64,000 bases of DNA, taken from positions 1-64,000 of the forward strand of contig DCIR01000070.1 in NCBI GenBank assembly GCA_002317155.1, in the 5' to 3' direction. Under the pieces are notes generated by a model, which had not been told where the DNA came from, made no database searches, and saw nothing but the letters and a program-made list of their open reading frames with translations. A program made the translations under genes and the position numbers. Position 1 is the first letter of the stretch; each line of letters begins with the position of its first letter. This document shows, one piece after another, positions 25,266 to 33,506 of the stretch. The stretch is from Lachnospiraceae bacterium UBA1721 (GTDB lineage Bacteria > Bacillota > Clostridia > Lachnospirales > Lachnospiraceae).

Positions 25266-25455
25266 TCCCAAAACCTCCGTAGATTAATAATATTTAGGCA
25301 TTACTCTGCATATAATTAATTTTAATCTATACCGTTGTTAAAATTATACTAAATCATCCGAATAAATACTATGTTTTCCATCATTTTTTATCCCCAAAAT
25401 AATCCGTTAATCACAGCCAATAAATATTAATCTCATTTCCTGTTACATAACAAAA

Positions 25456-25480
25456 CGGAGTAGGTCATATCCCTACTCCG
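25456..25480 (-). terminator. Intrinsic terminator after the phosphatase gene
   Basis: Nine-base perfect arms (CGGAGTAGG at 25456-25464 and 25472-25480) are followed on the minus strand by TTTTGTT. Confidence 0.8.
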
Positions 25481-25487
25481 CTGTAAT

Positions 25488-26036
25488 CTACTTAAGCTGC
25501 ATCAGCTTACAATTTTCTATTCCCGCGCTCCAAAAATCCTTAAGCGGAACGTCTTTAATCTGGCACACAATACTTGAATTCATCGCACCGTGTCCTACTA
25601 TCAATACGTCCTTCCCCTCATCAAGAAGCGGATTGACTACATCTGCGATAAACTCTCCCGTCCTGGCATATAGCTGTTCAAGACTCTCTCCTTCCGGTAC
25701 AGGTTCATACTGTTCAGGATGTTCAAAAAGTACATTAACCGGACAGTCTCCGACTGCAAAACTATTCTCTACTCCCTCATATATACCGAAGCTCATTTCT
25801 ATCAAACGATCATCAAATATAATGGGGACGTCTCTTCCCTCGAGCAAAATCTCTGCTGTCTCTCTGGCTCTTACAAGCGGTGAGCAAAAACAGATATCAA
25901 AATGAATATCTTTATACCTGTCAGCAGCTTCACGCGCCATCGCTCTCCCCTCCTCATTAAGAGGAATATCGGTTCTGCCCTGAAGCTTATGTATCTCATT
26001 CCATTCAGTTTTACCGTGTCTGATTATATACAGCAT
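25488..26036 (-). CDS. Histidine phosphatase family protein
   Basis: A 182-residue phosphoglycerate-mutase-like phosphatase. The phosphohistidine motif is IIRHGKTEWN at the N-terminus, followed by QGRTDIPLNEEG. The second catalytic histidine is in VGHGAM near residue 150. Such small proteins may be CobC-like, a broad phosphatase or a phosphoglycerate mutase; no cobalamin genes are nearby, so the substrate is open. The ATG at 26036 has AAAGGCAG upstream. Last gene of a group with the CPBP protease and a conserved unknown. Confidence 0.88.
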   Translation of the reverse strand: MLYIIRHGKTEWNEIHKLQGRTDIPLNEEGRAMAREAADRYKDIHFDICFCSPLVRARETAEILLEGRDVPIIFDDRLIEMSFGIYEGVENSFAVGDCPVNVLFEHPEQYEPVPEGESLEQLYARTGEFIADVVNPLLDEGKDVLIVGHGAMNSSIVCQIKDVPLKDFWSAGIENCKLMQLK

Positions 26037-26117
26037 TATTCTACTGCCTTTCACTTCACATACTTATATCAAAATTCAGCTATCGCAAGTCAATGTTTGA
26101 TGCTTTTTTACATCATG

Positions 26118-26549
26118 TCATTTAGTCGATGTCTGACAGTACTCCCTAACCTTTTCAGGAGTGTCCAGCCTGAGTGATACTATAGTCTTAAGTAACATAT
26201 ACTGAACCACCTCCTCAGCAATCTGTTCTTCGTTCGAAGCCTTTTCTTCAATCAGACATTTGTGAACAAAGAAATGAAGCTGACGATTATCATCCTTTTT
26301 AGACAAGAACACACTCACATATAATCTGTTTCTGATAGCATCAACAATCTCCTGATCCGGAACCTCTACATTCAGGCCATAGCTGTCTGACTTAATATAA
26401 CATCTGCCTTCTACTGTCCATAGCTGTCTGTCTGCTATCTCAGCAATCGAATAATTCTGCTTATGAAGCATTATGGAGGTCAGAAAATCCGCTTCCAGCT
26501 TTTCATCCAATACATATTTCAATATGTCCTTAGGTAAATAATCGCTCAC
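26118..26549 (-). CDS. Conserved hypothetical protein
   Basis: A 143-residue soluble protein, probably starting at a GTG (26549) because GGGGG lies six bases upstream; another GTG four codons earlier is possible. It is rich in charged residues, with strand-like segments in the middle (RCYIKSDSYGLNVEVPD) and helices at the end (EEQIAEEVVQYMLLKTIVSL). No family recognised. It lies between a CPBP protease gene and a histidine phosphatase gene in the same direction, with gaps of 51 and 81 bases. Confidence 0.6.
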   Translation of the reverse strand: MSDYLPKDILKYVLDEKLEADFLTSIMLHKQNYSIAEIADRQLWTVEGRCYIKSDSYGLNVEVPDQEIVDAIRNRLYVSVFLSKKDDNRQLHFFVHKCLIEEKASNEEQIAEEVVQYMLLKTIVSLRLDTPEKVREYCQTSTK

Positions 26550-26600
26550 ACTAACCCCCACAATACTACTGATTTTTCACAAAAATATTAATTGATAACA

Positions 26601-27719
26601 TTAAACAAAATATGATCCGATTATGGTAAAGATCATCATTCCTGTCCAGATTACAATGAAAAGAATCATTCCGACATTTCCTACAATTGTAGCAAATCTC
26701 TTGCCTTTTACAAGCTTTTCAGCTCCGGGAAGAAGCATATTCTTTCTCTTAATATGTCTTACAAGAGTAATGATTCCTAAAACGATTCCTGCAATAACAA
26801 TTCCACTGACAAACATTGAATATCCATAATATATCGCAATACTTCCGGCATTCTCTTCCATATATTTCATTAAGCCTTCAGGATTTGTTACTCCGAAGCT
26901 CGTAATCTTTTCCATAATATCATTAACATCAATATTGCCGAGTACAAGCATAGGAAGTGTACTTCCAAGGAAGTTAACAAATACATGAATCAAAATAGTG
27001 AAAACAACTTTTCTGCTCTTCGCATACACATAACCAAGCACAAGACCAAGTGCTGTTGCGTAAATGAACTGCACGATATTTCCATGATAGAAACCAAACA
27101 TTAATGCAGATACAAGAACAGCTACCCCCTCGCCAAATCTTGAAAATCTGTCAATAAGGAACTTTCTAAACAAAAACTCCTCAAGAATCGGCGCAAGAAT
27201 TACAACCATAACTGTATTCTGTAAAATATCAGAACTTGAGAGCATAGTAGCAACTACTGTAGTAGCCTCTCTCTGAGCTGCAGCTGCAATAACCATATTA
27301 ATAATAGTACTGATCAGATTAGCGCCGATCATAACTGCATAAGCAATGAAGAAGAAAGGAATAAGCTGTTTAACGCCGAACTTAAACTTCTGCTCAATAA
27401 CAGGAGCCTTCTCAACCTTCTTCATAAGCAAATATGCTACAGGCAAGCCAACAACGGTTATAGGTAACAATGAAACAGCATTAGTCCATCTCGCATAGAA
27501 ATCAGGTGCAAAAAACGCTACCAGATTCATAACAAGTAACTGCGCTACCATTATGACAATTGTAAGTATAAAGTATCTGATACCGACTGCTGAAAAGAAT
27601 TTTCTCTGTCTCTTAACTACAGTTGCCTTATCCTCCTCGACAACGATGCCACCTGCGGCAACATTTACATTCTCTGCAGAATTGTTAACCATCTGCTCTG
27701 TCAAAATCTTCTCGTCCAT
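26601..27719 (-). CDS. CPBP family intramembrane glutamic endopeptidase
   Basis: A 372-residue polytopic membrane protein with about eight helices. The CPBP (CAAX-processing/bacteriocin-processing, Abi) motifs are visible. These are EE in APILEEFLFRKFLID, then FGFYHGN with a conserved His, then HVFVNFLGS with His and Asn. Together they form the glutamate protease site of Rce1-like enzymes. A soluble N-terminal tail of about 40 residues precedes the first helix. In bacteria, members process or immunise against peptides; no bacteriocin gene is visible nearby. RBS GAGGAG. Confidence 0.9.
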   Translation of the reverse strand: MDEKILTEQMVNNSAENVNVAAGGIVVEEDKATVVKRQRKFFSAVGIRYFILTIVIMVAQLLVMNLVAFFAPDFYARWTNAVSLLPITVVGLPVAYLLMKKVEKAPVIEQKFKFGVKQLIPFFFIAYAVMIGANLISTIINMVIAAAAQREATTVVATMLSSSDILQNTVMVVILAPILEEFLFRKFLIDRFSRFGEGVAVLVSALMFGFYHGNIVQFIYATALGLVLGYVYAKSRKVVFTILIHVFVNFLGSTLPMLVLGNIDVNDIMEKITSFGVTNPEGLMKYMEENAGSIAIYYGYSMFVSGIVIAGIVLGIITLVRHIKRKNMLLPGAEKLVKGKRFATIVGNVGMILFIVIWTGMMIFTIIGSYFV

Positions 27720-27757
27720 TTTTGTTTCTCCTCATAAATAATCTTTCGTAACTTTTT

Positions 27758-28546
27758 TTATTTTTTCGCGCTCTTACGCTTCTCCAACTTTGATACCTCA
27801 GCAGCATATACCAGGCTCATAAACAACCATATGATGCATACACAAGCTACCGCCAAAATACCTGTATTAAACATCATTACACCAATGCTTGTAACCAGCC
27901 ACAGAACCATACACACAAAGTTGGTATACAGATATGCTTTGTATCCGCTCTTATACTGGATAAGCTTCTCAGCTTCATCAGAACTCTTCTCCCACTTTTT
28001 AAGGAAGTTAAAATCAAAAACATTTCCCTTTTTCTCAGGATTAAGCTCTTTTTCAAGATTAATAACAAATGACTGAATAATGATTGAGCCCGCCAGATTC
28101 AAAATAAATACTAACGTGAAAAAGATAAATGAGTACTTATTTTTGTTCACATCGTTACTGTCGATATAAACGCATAATGAGAAAAAGAACATTCCTACAA
28201 CCATCAAAATACTCGAAAGAACCATCGGAATATTCTGCCTTGCCTCGATGCGGTCAATGACGTCCTCATCTTCACCATCCCAGGCTTTGGCCTGCTTACG
28301 GTTAACTGCATATATAATCATGCATGCCGCAATCAGCGCTACCGTAAATACACAATAAATGATCGGAACTATTGTGTTAAGGAAGCTAAATATCATCTCT
28401 CTGTCAGGTTTAATATCAAGATTTTTGATAATTGATGAAAACATTCCGGCAAAGAAACCTAAAACCAAAGATATTATCAACACACAAGCAAATCTGATAT
28501 ATATAATTCTATTTGATTCTTTACTTTCTACCTCATTACTCTTCAT
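27758..28546 (-). CDS. DUF3169-like membrane protein
   Basis: A 262-residue protein with about six membrane helices: an early pair (FACVLIISLVLGFFAGMF and a second near residue 50), two in the middle and two at the end. A soluble loop lies around residues 170-200. It resembles DUF3169 proteins, which are usually encoded directly after a small XRE-type repressor, as here. The reading frames overlap by 11 bases. The ATG at 28546 is favoured because GAGGG lies eight bases upstream. Function unknown. Confidence 0.75.
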   Translation of the reverse strand: MKSNEVESKESNRIIYIRFACVLIISLVLGFFAGMFSSIIKNLDIKPDREMIFSFLNTIVPIIYCVFTVALIAACMIIYAVNRKQAKAWDGEDEDVIDRIEARQNIPMVLSSILMVVGMFFFSLCVYIDSNDVNKNKYSFIFFTLVFILNLAGSIIIQSFVINLEKELNPEKKGNVFDFNFLKKWEKSSDEAEKLIQYKSGYKAYLYTNFVCMVLWLVTSIGVMMFNTGILAVACVCIIWLFMSLVYAAEVSKLEKRKSAKK

Positions 28547-28754
28547 CGTCATCACCCTCGGTATATTCAAAAATATCTTCTACGCTCACCCCACATTGCT
28601 TAGCCAGCTTTATGGCCAATGTAACGGATGGTGAATAATCGCCACGCTCTATCTGGCTGATTGTCTGTCTGCTGGTGCCAACCATGACCCCCAGTTCCGC
28701 CTGGTTGACACCCAGCCGCGCTCTATATTCTTTCAAGTGATTATTAAGCGGCAT
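28536..28754 (-). CDS. XRE/Cro-type transcriptional regulator
   Basis: A 72-residue single-domain helix-turn-helix protein of the compact Cro/CI class (YozG-like). It contains LKEYRARLGVNQAELG, VGTSRQTISQIERGDYSPS and LAKQCGVSVEDIFEY, and an acidic GDDDEE tail. Its upstream region has three related 18-bp dyads, two of them identical (28801-28818 and 28835-28852), that look like its own operators. It is the first gene of a pair with the DUF3169-like membrane protein and most likely represses that pair. Confidence 0.9.
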   Translation of the reverse strand: MPLNNHLKEYRARLGVNQAELGVMVGTSRQTISQIERGDYSPSVTLAIKLAKQCGVSVEDIFEYTEGDDDEE

Positions 28755-28779
28755 AACACATCACCTCATTTCCTACATA

Positions 28780-28852
28780 TGACAAGAATTCTTTTCATAA
28801 TGACAAGTTTCCTTGTCAAAAGCAATATACATCATGACAAGTTTCCTTGTCA
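28780..28852. promoter_or_regulatory. Three operator repeats for the XRE regulator
   Basis: TGACAAGTTTCCTTGTCA occurs twice exactly (28801-28818 and 28835-28852), and a weaker copy TGACAAGAATTCTTTTCA lies at 28780-28797. Each is a TGACAAG-N4-CTTGTCA-type dyad. All lie upstream of the small XRE regulator. Confidence 0.75.
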
Positions 28853-28873
28853 ATACTTTTTTAAAACAAAAAA

Positions 28874-28905
28874 GAGGATATACACCAAATCTGATGTATA
28901 TCCTC
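28874..28905 (-). terminator. Intrinsic terminator of the DUF4867 gene
   Basis: Ten-base perfect arms GAGGATATAC (28874-28883) and 28896-28905, followed on the minus strand by TTTTTTG. Confidence 0.85.
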
Positions 28906-29006
28906 TCTAAACTGCAATATTTGTTTATTCTGTGCAATTAATTTGCAATTTCACAAACGTGCAATTAAGTCGCAATTTCACAAACCTAAGCGCTTGCTTT
29001 CAATAA

Positions 29007-29642
29007 TTAAACGGTAAGGTTCTCACCCTTAAGTCCGATGAATGCGCCTTCAGCCTGGCCGCCATCCTTGTGAGCGATAAGCCACTTGTTAACTGCCATA
29101 AGAAGTGAATCCTCGTTTACACATGCGCTTGCATTCTTTGCTACATGATCCTTCTCGATAGGAGCATTGGTCTTAGCGGGAAGAACGATGGTAACTCTGA
29201 AGCCTGCACCATCTACTCCACAGGGAGCATAGTGAAGGGTTGTGCCGTAGATTTCTACGCCGGTACCTGCAGGAAGAAGGAATGCTTCCATCTTAGCGGT
29301 ATCATAGGTGTAATCATCTTCGATATCCTGCTGCATACCTACGATAAGGATAGCATCAGTCTGAGCGATGTTAAGCTCTGAGCAACGATGATACTCTACT
29401 GCATTGAGCTTCTGATTGTGACCATTGCAGTAACCAACCTGGATGGGAAGCTCACCGAAGCATACGGTCTGAATCTTCTTAGAAACCTCAAGTGCCTCAA
29501 GAGCAGGATCTCCTGCTACATATACTACATCATCAGGGCAGGGAGTTGATGCCATAGCGGTTACAAGCTCGCTGAGATCAACATTATTAATAACACGGCC
29601 ATACTTTTTGAATTCGGGATCGGTAACCTTAAGAACCTTCAT
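29007..29642 (-). CDS. DUF4867 family cupin-like protein
   Basis: A 211-residue cytoplasmic protein resembling DUF4867. A central block with VGYCNGHNQKLNAVEYHRCSE and later AFLLPAGTGVEIYGTTLHYAPC carry His, Glu and Cys residues of the kind a cupin uses for metal binding. Relatives are often found in sugar catabolic clusters of Firmicutes, suggesting a role as a sugar isomerase or lyase, but the reaction is not known to me. RBS GTGAGG. It stands alone, between its terminator and the divergent LytTR-controlled operon. Confidence 0.8.
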   Translation of the reverse strand: MKVLKVTDPEFKKYGRVINNVDLSELVTAMASTPCPDDVVYVAGDPALEALEVSKKIQTVCFGELPIQVGYCNGHNQKLNAVEYHRCSELNIAQTDAILIVGMQQDIEDDYTYDTAKMEAFLLPAGTGVEIYGTTLHYAPCGVDGAGFRVTIVLPAKTNAPIEKDHVAKNASACVNEDSLLMAVNKWLIAHKDGGQAEGAFIGLKGENLTV

Positions 29643-29875
29643 TTTTATAACCTCACTTTTTTATACATTTTCAAGAGTACATTAAACAGCAAATGCTACT
29701 ATTTATGCCTCCTGTAGTTTACTCCTAAATTATAACTGTTAGTTGTTGCTATTGCCACTCATTTTATATCACAATTCTGTTATTTCATCGCAAAAAAGTA
29801 CCAAAATATTCTCATCCGCTTTGTAAAAAAATGACACTCCCTATGTTCCCAAATACTATTCACTATGTCTGTTAT

Positions 29876-29940
29876 ACCACTCACTATTCAAAAAATACCA
29901 CTCACTTCAGTTTGCTTGTAAACGCAGACGCGGGTTGATA
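29876..29940 (+). promoter_or_regulatory. LytTR-type direct repeats and promoter of the ABC-LytTR operon
   Basis: ACCACTCAC occurs twice as an exact direct repeat (29876-29884 and 29897-29905), with exactly 12 bases between. That is the 9-N12-9 spacing of LytTR binding sites. Six bases later comes a -35 TTGCTT (29912-29917), a 17-base spacer and a weak -10 TTGATA (29935-29940), as expected for an activated promoter. Confidence 0.6.
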
Positions 29941-30001
29941 TTATGGCATCACAAACAAACAATCATTCACATAAGTACTGAAGAAACACGAGGACACGAC
30001 T

Positions 30002-30730
30002 ATGGAAAAGGTATTGGAAATCAACGGACTTTGCAAAAACTATCCCGGCTTTTCATTAAAAAATATAAGCTTTTCTATTGAGAAAGGCTCCATCATGGGC
30101 TTTGTCGGAAGAAACGGTGCCGGCAAGAGTACCACACTAAGATCACTCCTGAATTTCGTTCATCCGGACAGCGGTGATATCAAAATCTTCGGAAGGAATT
30201 TTAAGGATTCCGAGGATACAATCAAGCAAAAAACAGGATACGCATCTAGCGGAACAGATTACTATCCCAGGAAGACTCTCGCCCAAATTATAGAATGCAC
30301 CAAGCTCTTCTATCCTACATGGGACGATTCGGTTTGCCGCTCATATCTTGAGAAATTCAATCTTGATCCCGGCAAAAAAATCTGCCAGCTTTCAGAGGGA
30401 ATGAAAGTAAAGTTTCATCTGGTACTTGCCCTGTCTCACGGGGCCGAGCTTCTCATTTTGGATGAGCCTACCAGCGGACTGGATCCGGTATCACGCGAAG
30501 AACTGATTATAATTTTCAAAAAGCTTGCGAAAAAAGGAGTTACCATTCTTTTCTCAACACACATTACCAGTGATCTTGAAAAGTGTGCCGATCATATTAC
30601 TTATATTAAAAAGGGGGAAATTATAGCATCAAAAGAAATCAATGAATTCATGGCTGATTACGCTCCCGCAATCACAACACTGGAAGACATTATGGTTCAC
30701 CTTGAAGTAGAAGAAACGGAGGATTTTTAA
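30002..30730 (+). CDS. ABC transporter ATP-binding protein
   Basis: A 242-residue ATPase of the drug/peptide exporter group (CcmA/BcrA-like). Walker A is GRNGAGKST (near residues 36-44), the signature is LSEGM in place of LSGGQ, Walker B is LLILDEPTSGLD, and the switch histidine is in STHIT. It starts the operon and is followed after one base by its permease. With the LytTR regulator and DUF3021 gene behind it, this resembles LytTR-controlled membrane systems that handle stress or peptide immunity. RBS ACGAGGA. Confidence 0.92.
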   Translation: MEKVLEINGLCKNYPGFSLKNISFSIEKGSIMGFVGRNGAGKSTTLRSLLNFVHPDSGDIKIFGRNFKDSEDTIKQKTGYASSGTDYYPRKTLAQIIECTKLFYPTWDDSVCRSYLEKFNLDPGKKICQLSEGMKVKFHLVLALSHGAELLILDEPTSGLDPVSREELIIIFKKLAKKGVTILFSTHITSDLEKCADHITYIKKGEIIASKEINEFMADYAPAITTLEDIMVHLEVEETEDF

Positions 30731-30731
30731 T

Positions 30732-31388
30732 ATGAAAACCCTGTTAATCAAAGAATTCAAATTTACAGCAAATATTCTTTCATATATTTTTATCGCAGCG
30801 GCGCTTATGAACTTTTTCCCGGGATACCCGATTTTGTGCGGAGCATTTTTCGTATCAATGGGAATCTTCTACACCTTCCAGAGTGCACGCGAAGGCAACG
30901 ACATTCTCTTCTCGTCATTACTTCCTGTGAGAAAAGGTGACGTTGTAAGAGCACGTTACATCTATGTAGTAGTTATCGAAATGCTTGCTTTTGTACTGTC
31001 AGGCATCGTAACCGTTATTCGTATGACTGCTCTTGCTGATGCTGCTCCTTATATTAACAACGCACTTATGAATGCCAACCTTATGTCATTGGGATTTTCA
31101 CTTTTGATTTATGCAGCCTTCAACACATTCTTTGTAGGCGGATTTTGGAAGGATGCCTACAAAATCGGCAAGCCCTTCCTTATCTCATGCATCGTTACTT
31201 TTATCATCATCGGTATAGGTGAAACCCTGCATCATTTGCCCGGCCTCGCCGCACTCAATACTCCCTTTGAAATGCTAGAAATTCAACTGCCATTTTTTGC
31301 TGTGTCTGTTATAATTTATGCAGTAGCTGCACTGTTCTCATGCAGCTATTCAGTAAAGTCATTTGAAAGAATCGATCTGACTCTTTGA
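30732..31388 (+). CDS. ABC-2 type exporter permease
   Basis: A 218-residue membrane protein with six hydrophobic segments, encoded one base after its ATPase. It contains an early KEFKFTANILSYIF stretch and an intracellular loop with FQSAREGNDILFSSLLPVRKG, a pattern common in small ABC-2 family permeases (DUF3796/ABC2_membrane_5-like). The ATPase and permease would work as a dimer of each. The cargo is unknown. Confidence 0.85.
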   Translation: MKTLLIKEFKFTANILSYIFIAAALMNFFPGYPILCGAFFVSMGIFYTFQSAREGNDILFSSLLPVRKGDVVRARYIYVVVIEMLAFVLSGIVTVIRMTALADAAPYINNALMNANLMSLGFSLLIYAAFNTFFVGGFWKDAYKIGKPFLISCIVTFIIIGIGETLHHLPGLAALNTPFEMLEIQLPFFAVSVIIYAVAALFSCSYSVKSFERIDLTL

Positions 31389-31416
31389 TGACCTATAACA
31401 CACGGAGCAGTAACCA

Positions 31417-31866
31417 ATGAATATCAAGGCAATCATTAACGAAAAATATATCGAAAAAGAGCTTCATGTCTGCAGCAACAAAATGGATTCTGAAGTTACA
31501 GACATGATTGCTTCCATAGATCGTCTGTTCAATAACGGTATCCCTGTGAAAGCTAAAAACGGTGATACCGTTCCTGTATATCCCGGAGACATATTCTCTG
31601 TATATGCGGAAAATCAGCACGTATACATCAAAACAGCCGAAGGAGTCTTCGAAGCCTCTCAAAAGCTGTATGAATTGGAGGATAAGCTGGACGATAAGCT
31701 ATTTATCAGAATATCCAGAGCAGAAATTGTAAACATCAAGAAGATAAAAAAGCTTGATCTGGGCATCGCCGGAACAATCAAAGTAATCATGGCTGACAAC
31801 AGTGAAAGCTATACATCAAGACGCAATGTTACCAAGCTAAAGAAAGCGTTAAGCATAAAAAGCTAA
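31417..31866 (+). CDS. LytTR-domain transcriptional regulator
   Basis: A 149-residue regulator without a receiver domain. Residues about 50-147 form a LytTR DNA-binding domain, with VYPGDIFSVYAENQHVYIKT, then FIRISRAEIVNIKKI and the closing SYTSRRNVTKLKKAL. The N-terminal 45 residues resemble the short partner region of stand-alone LytTR proteins that are held inactive by a membrane protein. The DUF3021 gene immediately downstream would supply that partner. Its probable sites are the direct repeats at 29876-29905. Confidence 0.9.
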   Translation: MNIKAIINEKYIEKELHVCSNKMDSEVTDMIASIDRLFNNGIPVKAKNGDTVPVYPGDIFSVYAENQHVYIKTAEGVFEASQKLYELEDKLDDKLFIRISRAEIVNIKKIKKLDLGIAGTIKVIMADNSESYTSRRNVTKLKKALSIKS

Positions 31867-31893
31867 TTCGTATCCGATTATAAGGAAATACAT

Positions 31894-32352
31894 ATGAAAA
31901 AACACATTATAAAAGCAGCAAAAAGTTTTGCATTCTCATGCACAATCTCAATGATAGCACTGTTTCTGATAGAGGCCATATCTGCAGCTACCGGTCATAG
32001 ACTATCTCCCCTCACTCCGGAATTTATTTCTTATTTTCCTACAGAAACCATCGCCTTCGAGGTAGATATACTTTTGTACGGACTGTTTGGACTAGCCTTT
32101 TCTTCGATGACCTTTATATATGAAAAGGATTCTCTGGGCTTCGTCCTCCAAAACATCATCTACTGCTTAGGTACTTCTGTTATCTGGATTCCGGTAGTGA
32201 CTTTTATCTGGCAGCTTTGGAAATATCCGCCCGCACTTATCAGCACCATATTAGGATTCTTCTTAACTTATGTAATAATAAACATTGTCGTATATAACAC
32301 TACCCGCAAGGATATATCTGATGTAAATCGTATGCTCGAAACCATAGAGTAG
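31894..32352 (+). CDS. DUF3021 family membrane protein
   Basis: A 152-residue protein with four membrane helices, beginning MKKHIIKAAKSFAFSC. DUF3021 proteins are typically encoded directly after a stand-alone LytTR regulator, as here (27-base gap). They are thought to hold the regulator at the membrane until a signal arrives. The family assignment rests on topology and gene context. It is the last gene of the four-gene operon; no clear terminator follows before the next gene at 32529. Confidence 0.8.
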   Translation: MKKHIIKAAKSFAFSCTISMIALFLIEAISAATGHRLSPLTPEFISYFPTETIAFEVDILLYGLFGLAFSSMTFIYEKDSLGFVLQNIIYCLGTSVIWIPVVTFIWQLWKYPPALISTILGFFLTYVIINIVVYNTTRKDISDVNRMLETIE

Positions 32353-32528
32353 CATCATATATCCTCATATCATTGTCTGCGCGCGTAATCAATTCAATCG
32401 ACGCCTCCAAGCGAACACATAATCAAGCAATATTTAGATATCTTTAATAATTTATGAATTGATATAATATGCATATCGCATTATGATAATAACAGTTTGT
32501 TTTTGCTGTTTATTTTGGAGGTTTAGAT

Positions 32529-33254
32529 ATGAAGTTTTTACACATGGACAGCCCATTCATGAACTTTCTGAGTAAGATTGCCGATGTTATTATAATCAAT
32601 CTGCTCACAATATTAATGTGCATCCCTGTTATTACCGTAGGTGCGGCTTTTACCGCAATGCATTACTGCTGCCTTAAAATTATACGTGGAGAAGAATCAT
32701 CCATTACCAAGCAGTACTTTCACTCATTTAAGGATAATTTCAAGCAGTCTACCATCATTTGGATAATAATGATGATATTCATCGCATTCTTCGGTTTCGA
32801 CTTTCTGTTCCTATACTCTAACACCAGCCTTACCGGCTCTTATGTATTTTGGGGACTAGTTCTTGTAGTAGCTGTATTTTTAATTATCGGCAGTATGGTA
32901 TATCCCATTCAGGCCAAGTTTGCGAATCCTATCCCTAAGACATTAAAATTTGCTTTTGTCTATTCATTCAGACATCTGTTCAGCTCAATACTTATCGTAA
33001 TTGTATCTCTGATTCCTTTTGCAGGTATGTACTTTTTCATGGGTATCTTCCCTCTGTTCTTAAGCATCTGCTTCTCAGGTCCTGCACTTTTTGCAGCACT
33101 TCTTTACAACAAGCAGTTTAAGAAGCTTGAAGACAAATACCTTGAAGCACATCCCGAAGATATTCCTTCAGCACAGGACGAGCACATCTTTGACGATGAA
33201 GCCGAAATAGCTGCTGAAGCAGCCGACGCTGAGGCAGCGAAGAATTCCAGATAA
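32529..33254 (+). CDS. YesL/DUF624 family membrane protein
   Basis: A 241-residue protein with about five membrane helices, starting MKFLHMDSPFMNFLSKIADV, which matches the start of YesL-type (DUF624) proteins. The ITVGAAFTAMHYCCLKIIRGEE block is typical of the family. A charged, Ala/Glu-rich cytoplasmic tail occupies residues 200-241. YesL-like genes often sit within sugar ABC importer or polysaccharide loci in Firmicutes. Their role is unknown. RBS TGGAGG. It is transcribed toward the GH3 gene and ends at a strong terminator. Confidence 0.85.
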   Translation: MKFLHMDSPFMNFLSKIADVIIINLLTILMCIPVITVGAAFTAMHYCCLKIIRGEESSITKQYFHSFKDNFKQSTIIWIIMMIFIAFFGFDFLFLYSNTSLTGSYVFWGLVLVVAVFLIIGSMVYPIQAKFANPIPKTLKFAFVYSFRHLFSSILIVIVSLIPFAGMYFFMGIFPLFLSICFSGPALFAALLYNKQFKKLEDKYLEAHPEDIPSAQDEHIFDDEAEIAAEAADAEAAKNSR

Positions 33255-33329
33255 GACATTACCGCTATTAAACAATACCATCCTAAATATTAATCATATC
33301 AAGGATCACTTAATCATCTAATAACTTCA

Positions 33330-33363
33330 AAAGTCGCAGGTAGTTTTTTCTACCTGCGACTTT
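33330..33363. terminator. Bidirectional terminator between YesL-like and GH3 genes
   Basis: Fourteen-base perfect arms (33330-33343 and 33350-33363) enclose a TTTTTT loop and are followed by a T-rich tail. It serves the plus-strand YesL-like gene; it is some distance from the GH3 stop at 33507. Confidence 0.85.
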
Positions 33364-33506
33364 ATTATTGTTCATTATTCTTATAAAAAAATGCTATTTC
33401 CTAATAAAAAACTGCTATCTCCCAATAAACCTGTTACTAACAACAGACTTATCAAACTTATTACTAAGCACTATCTTATTACCAAATAACAAACTTACCA
33501 GCCTAC

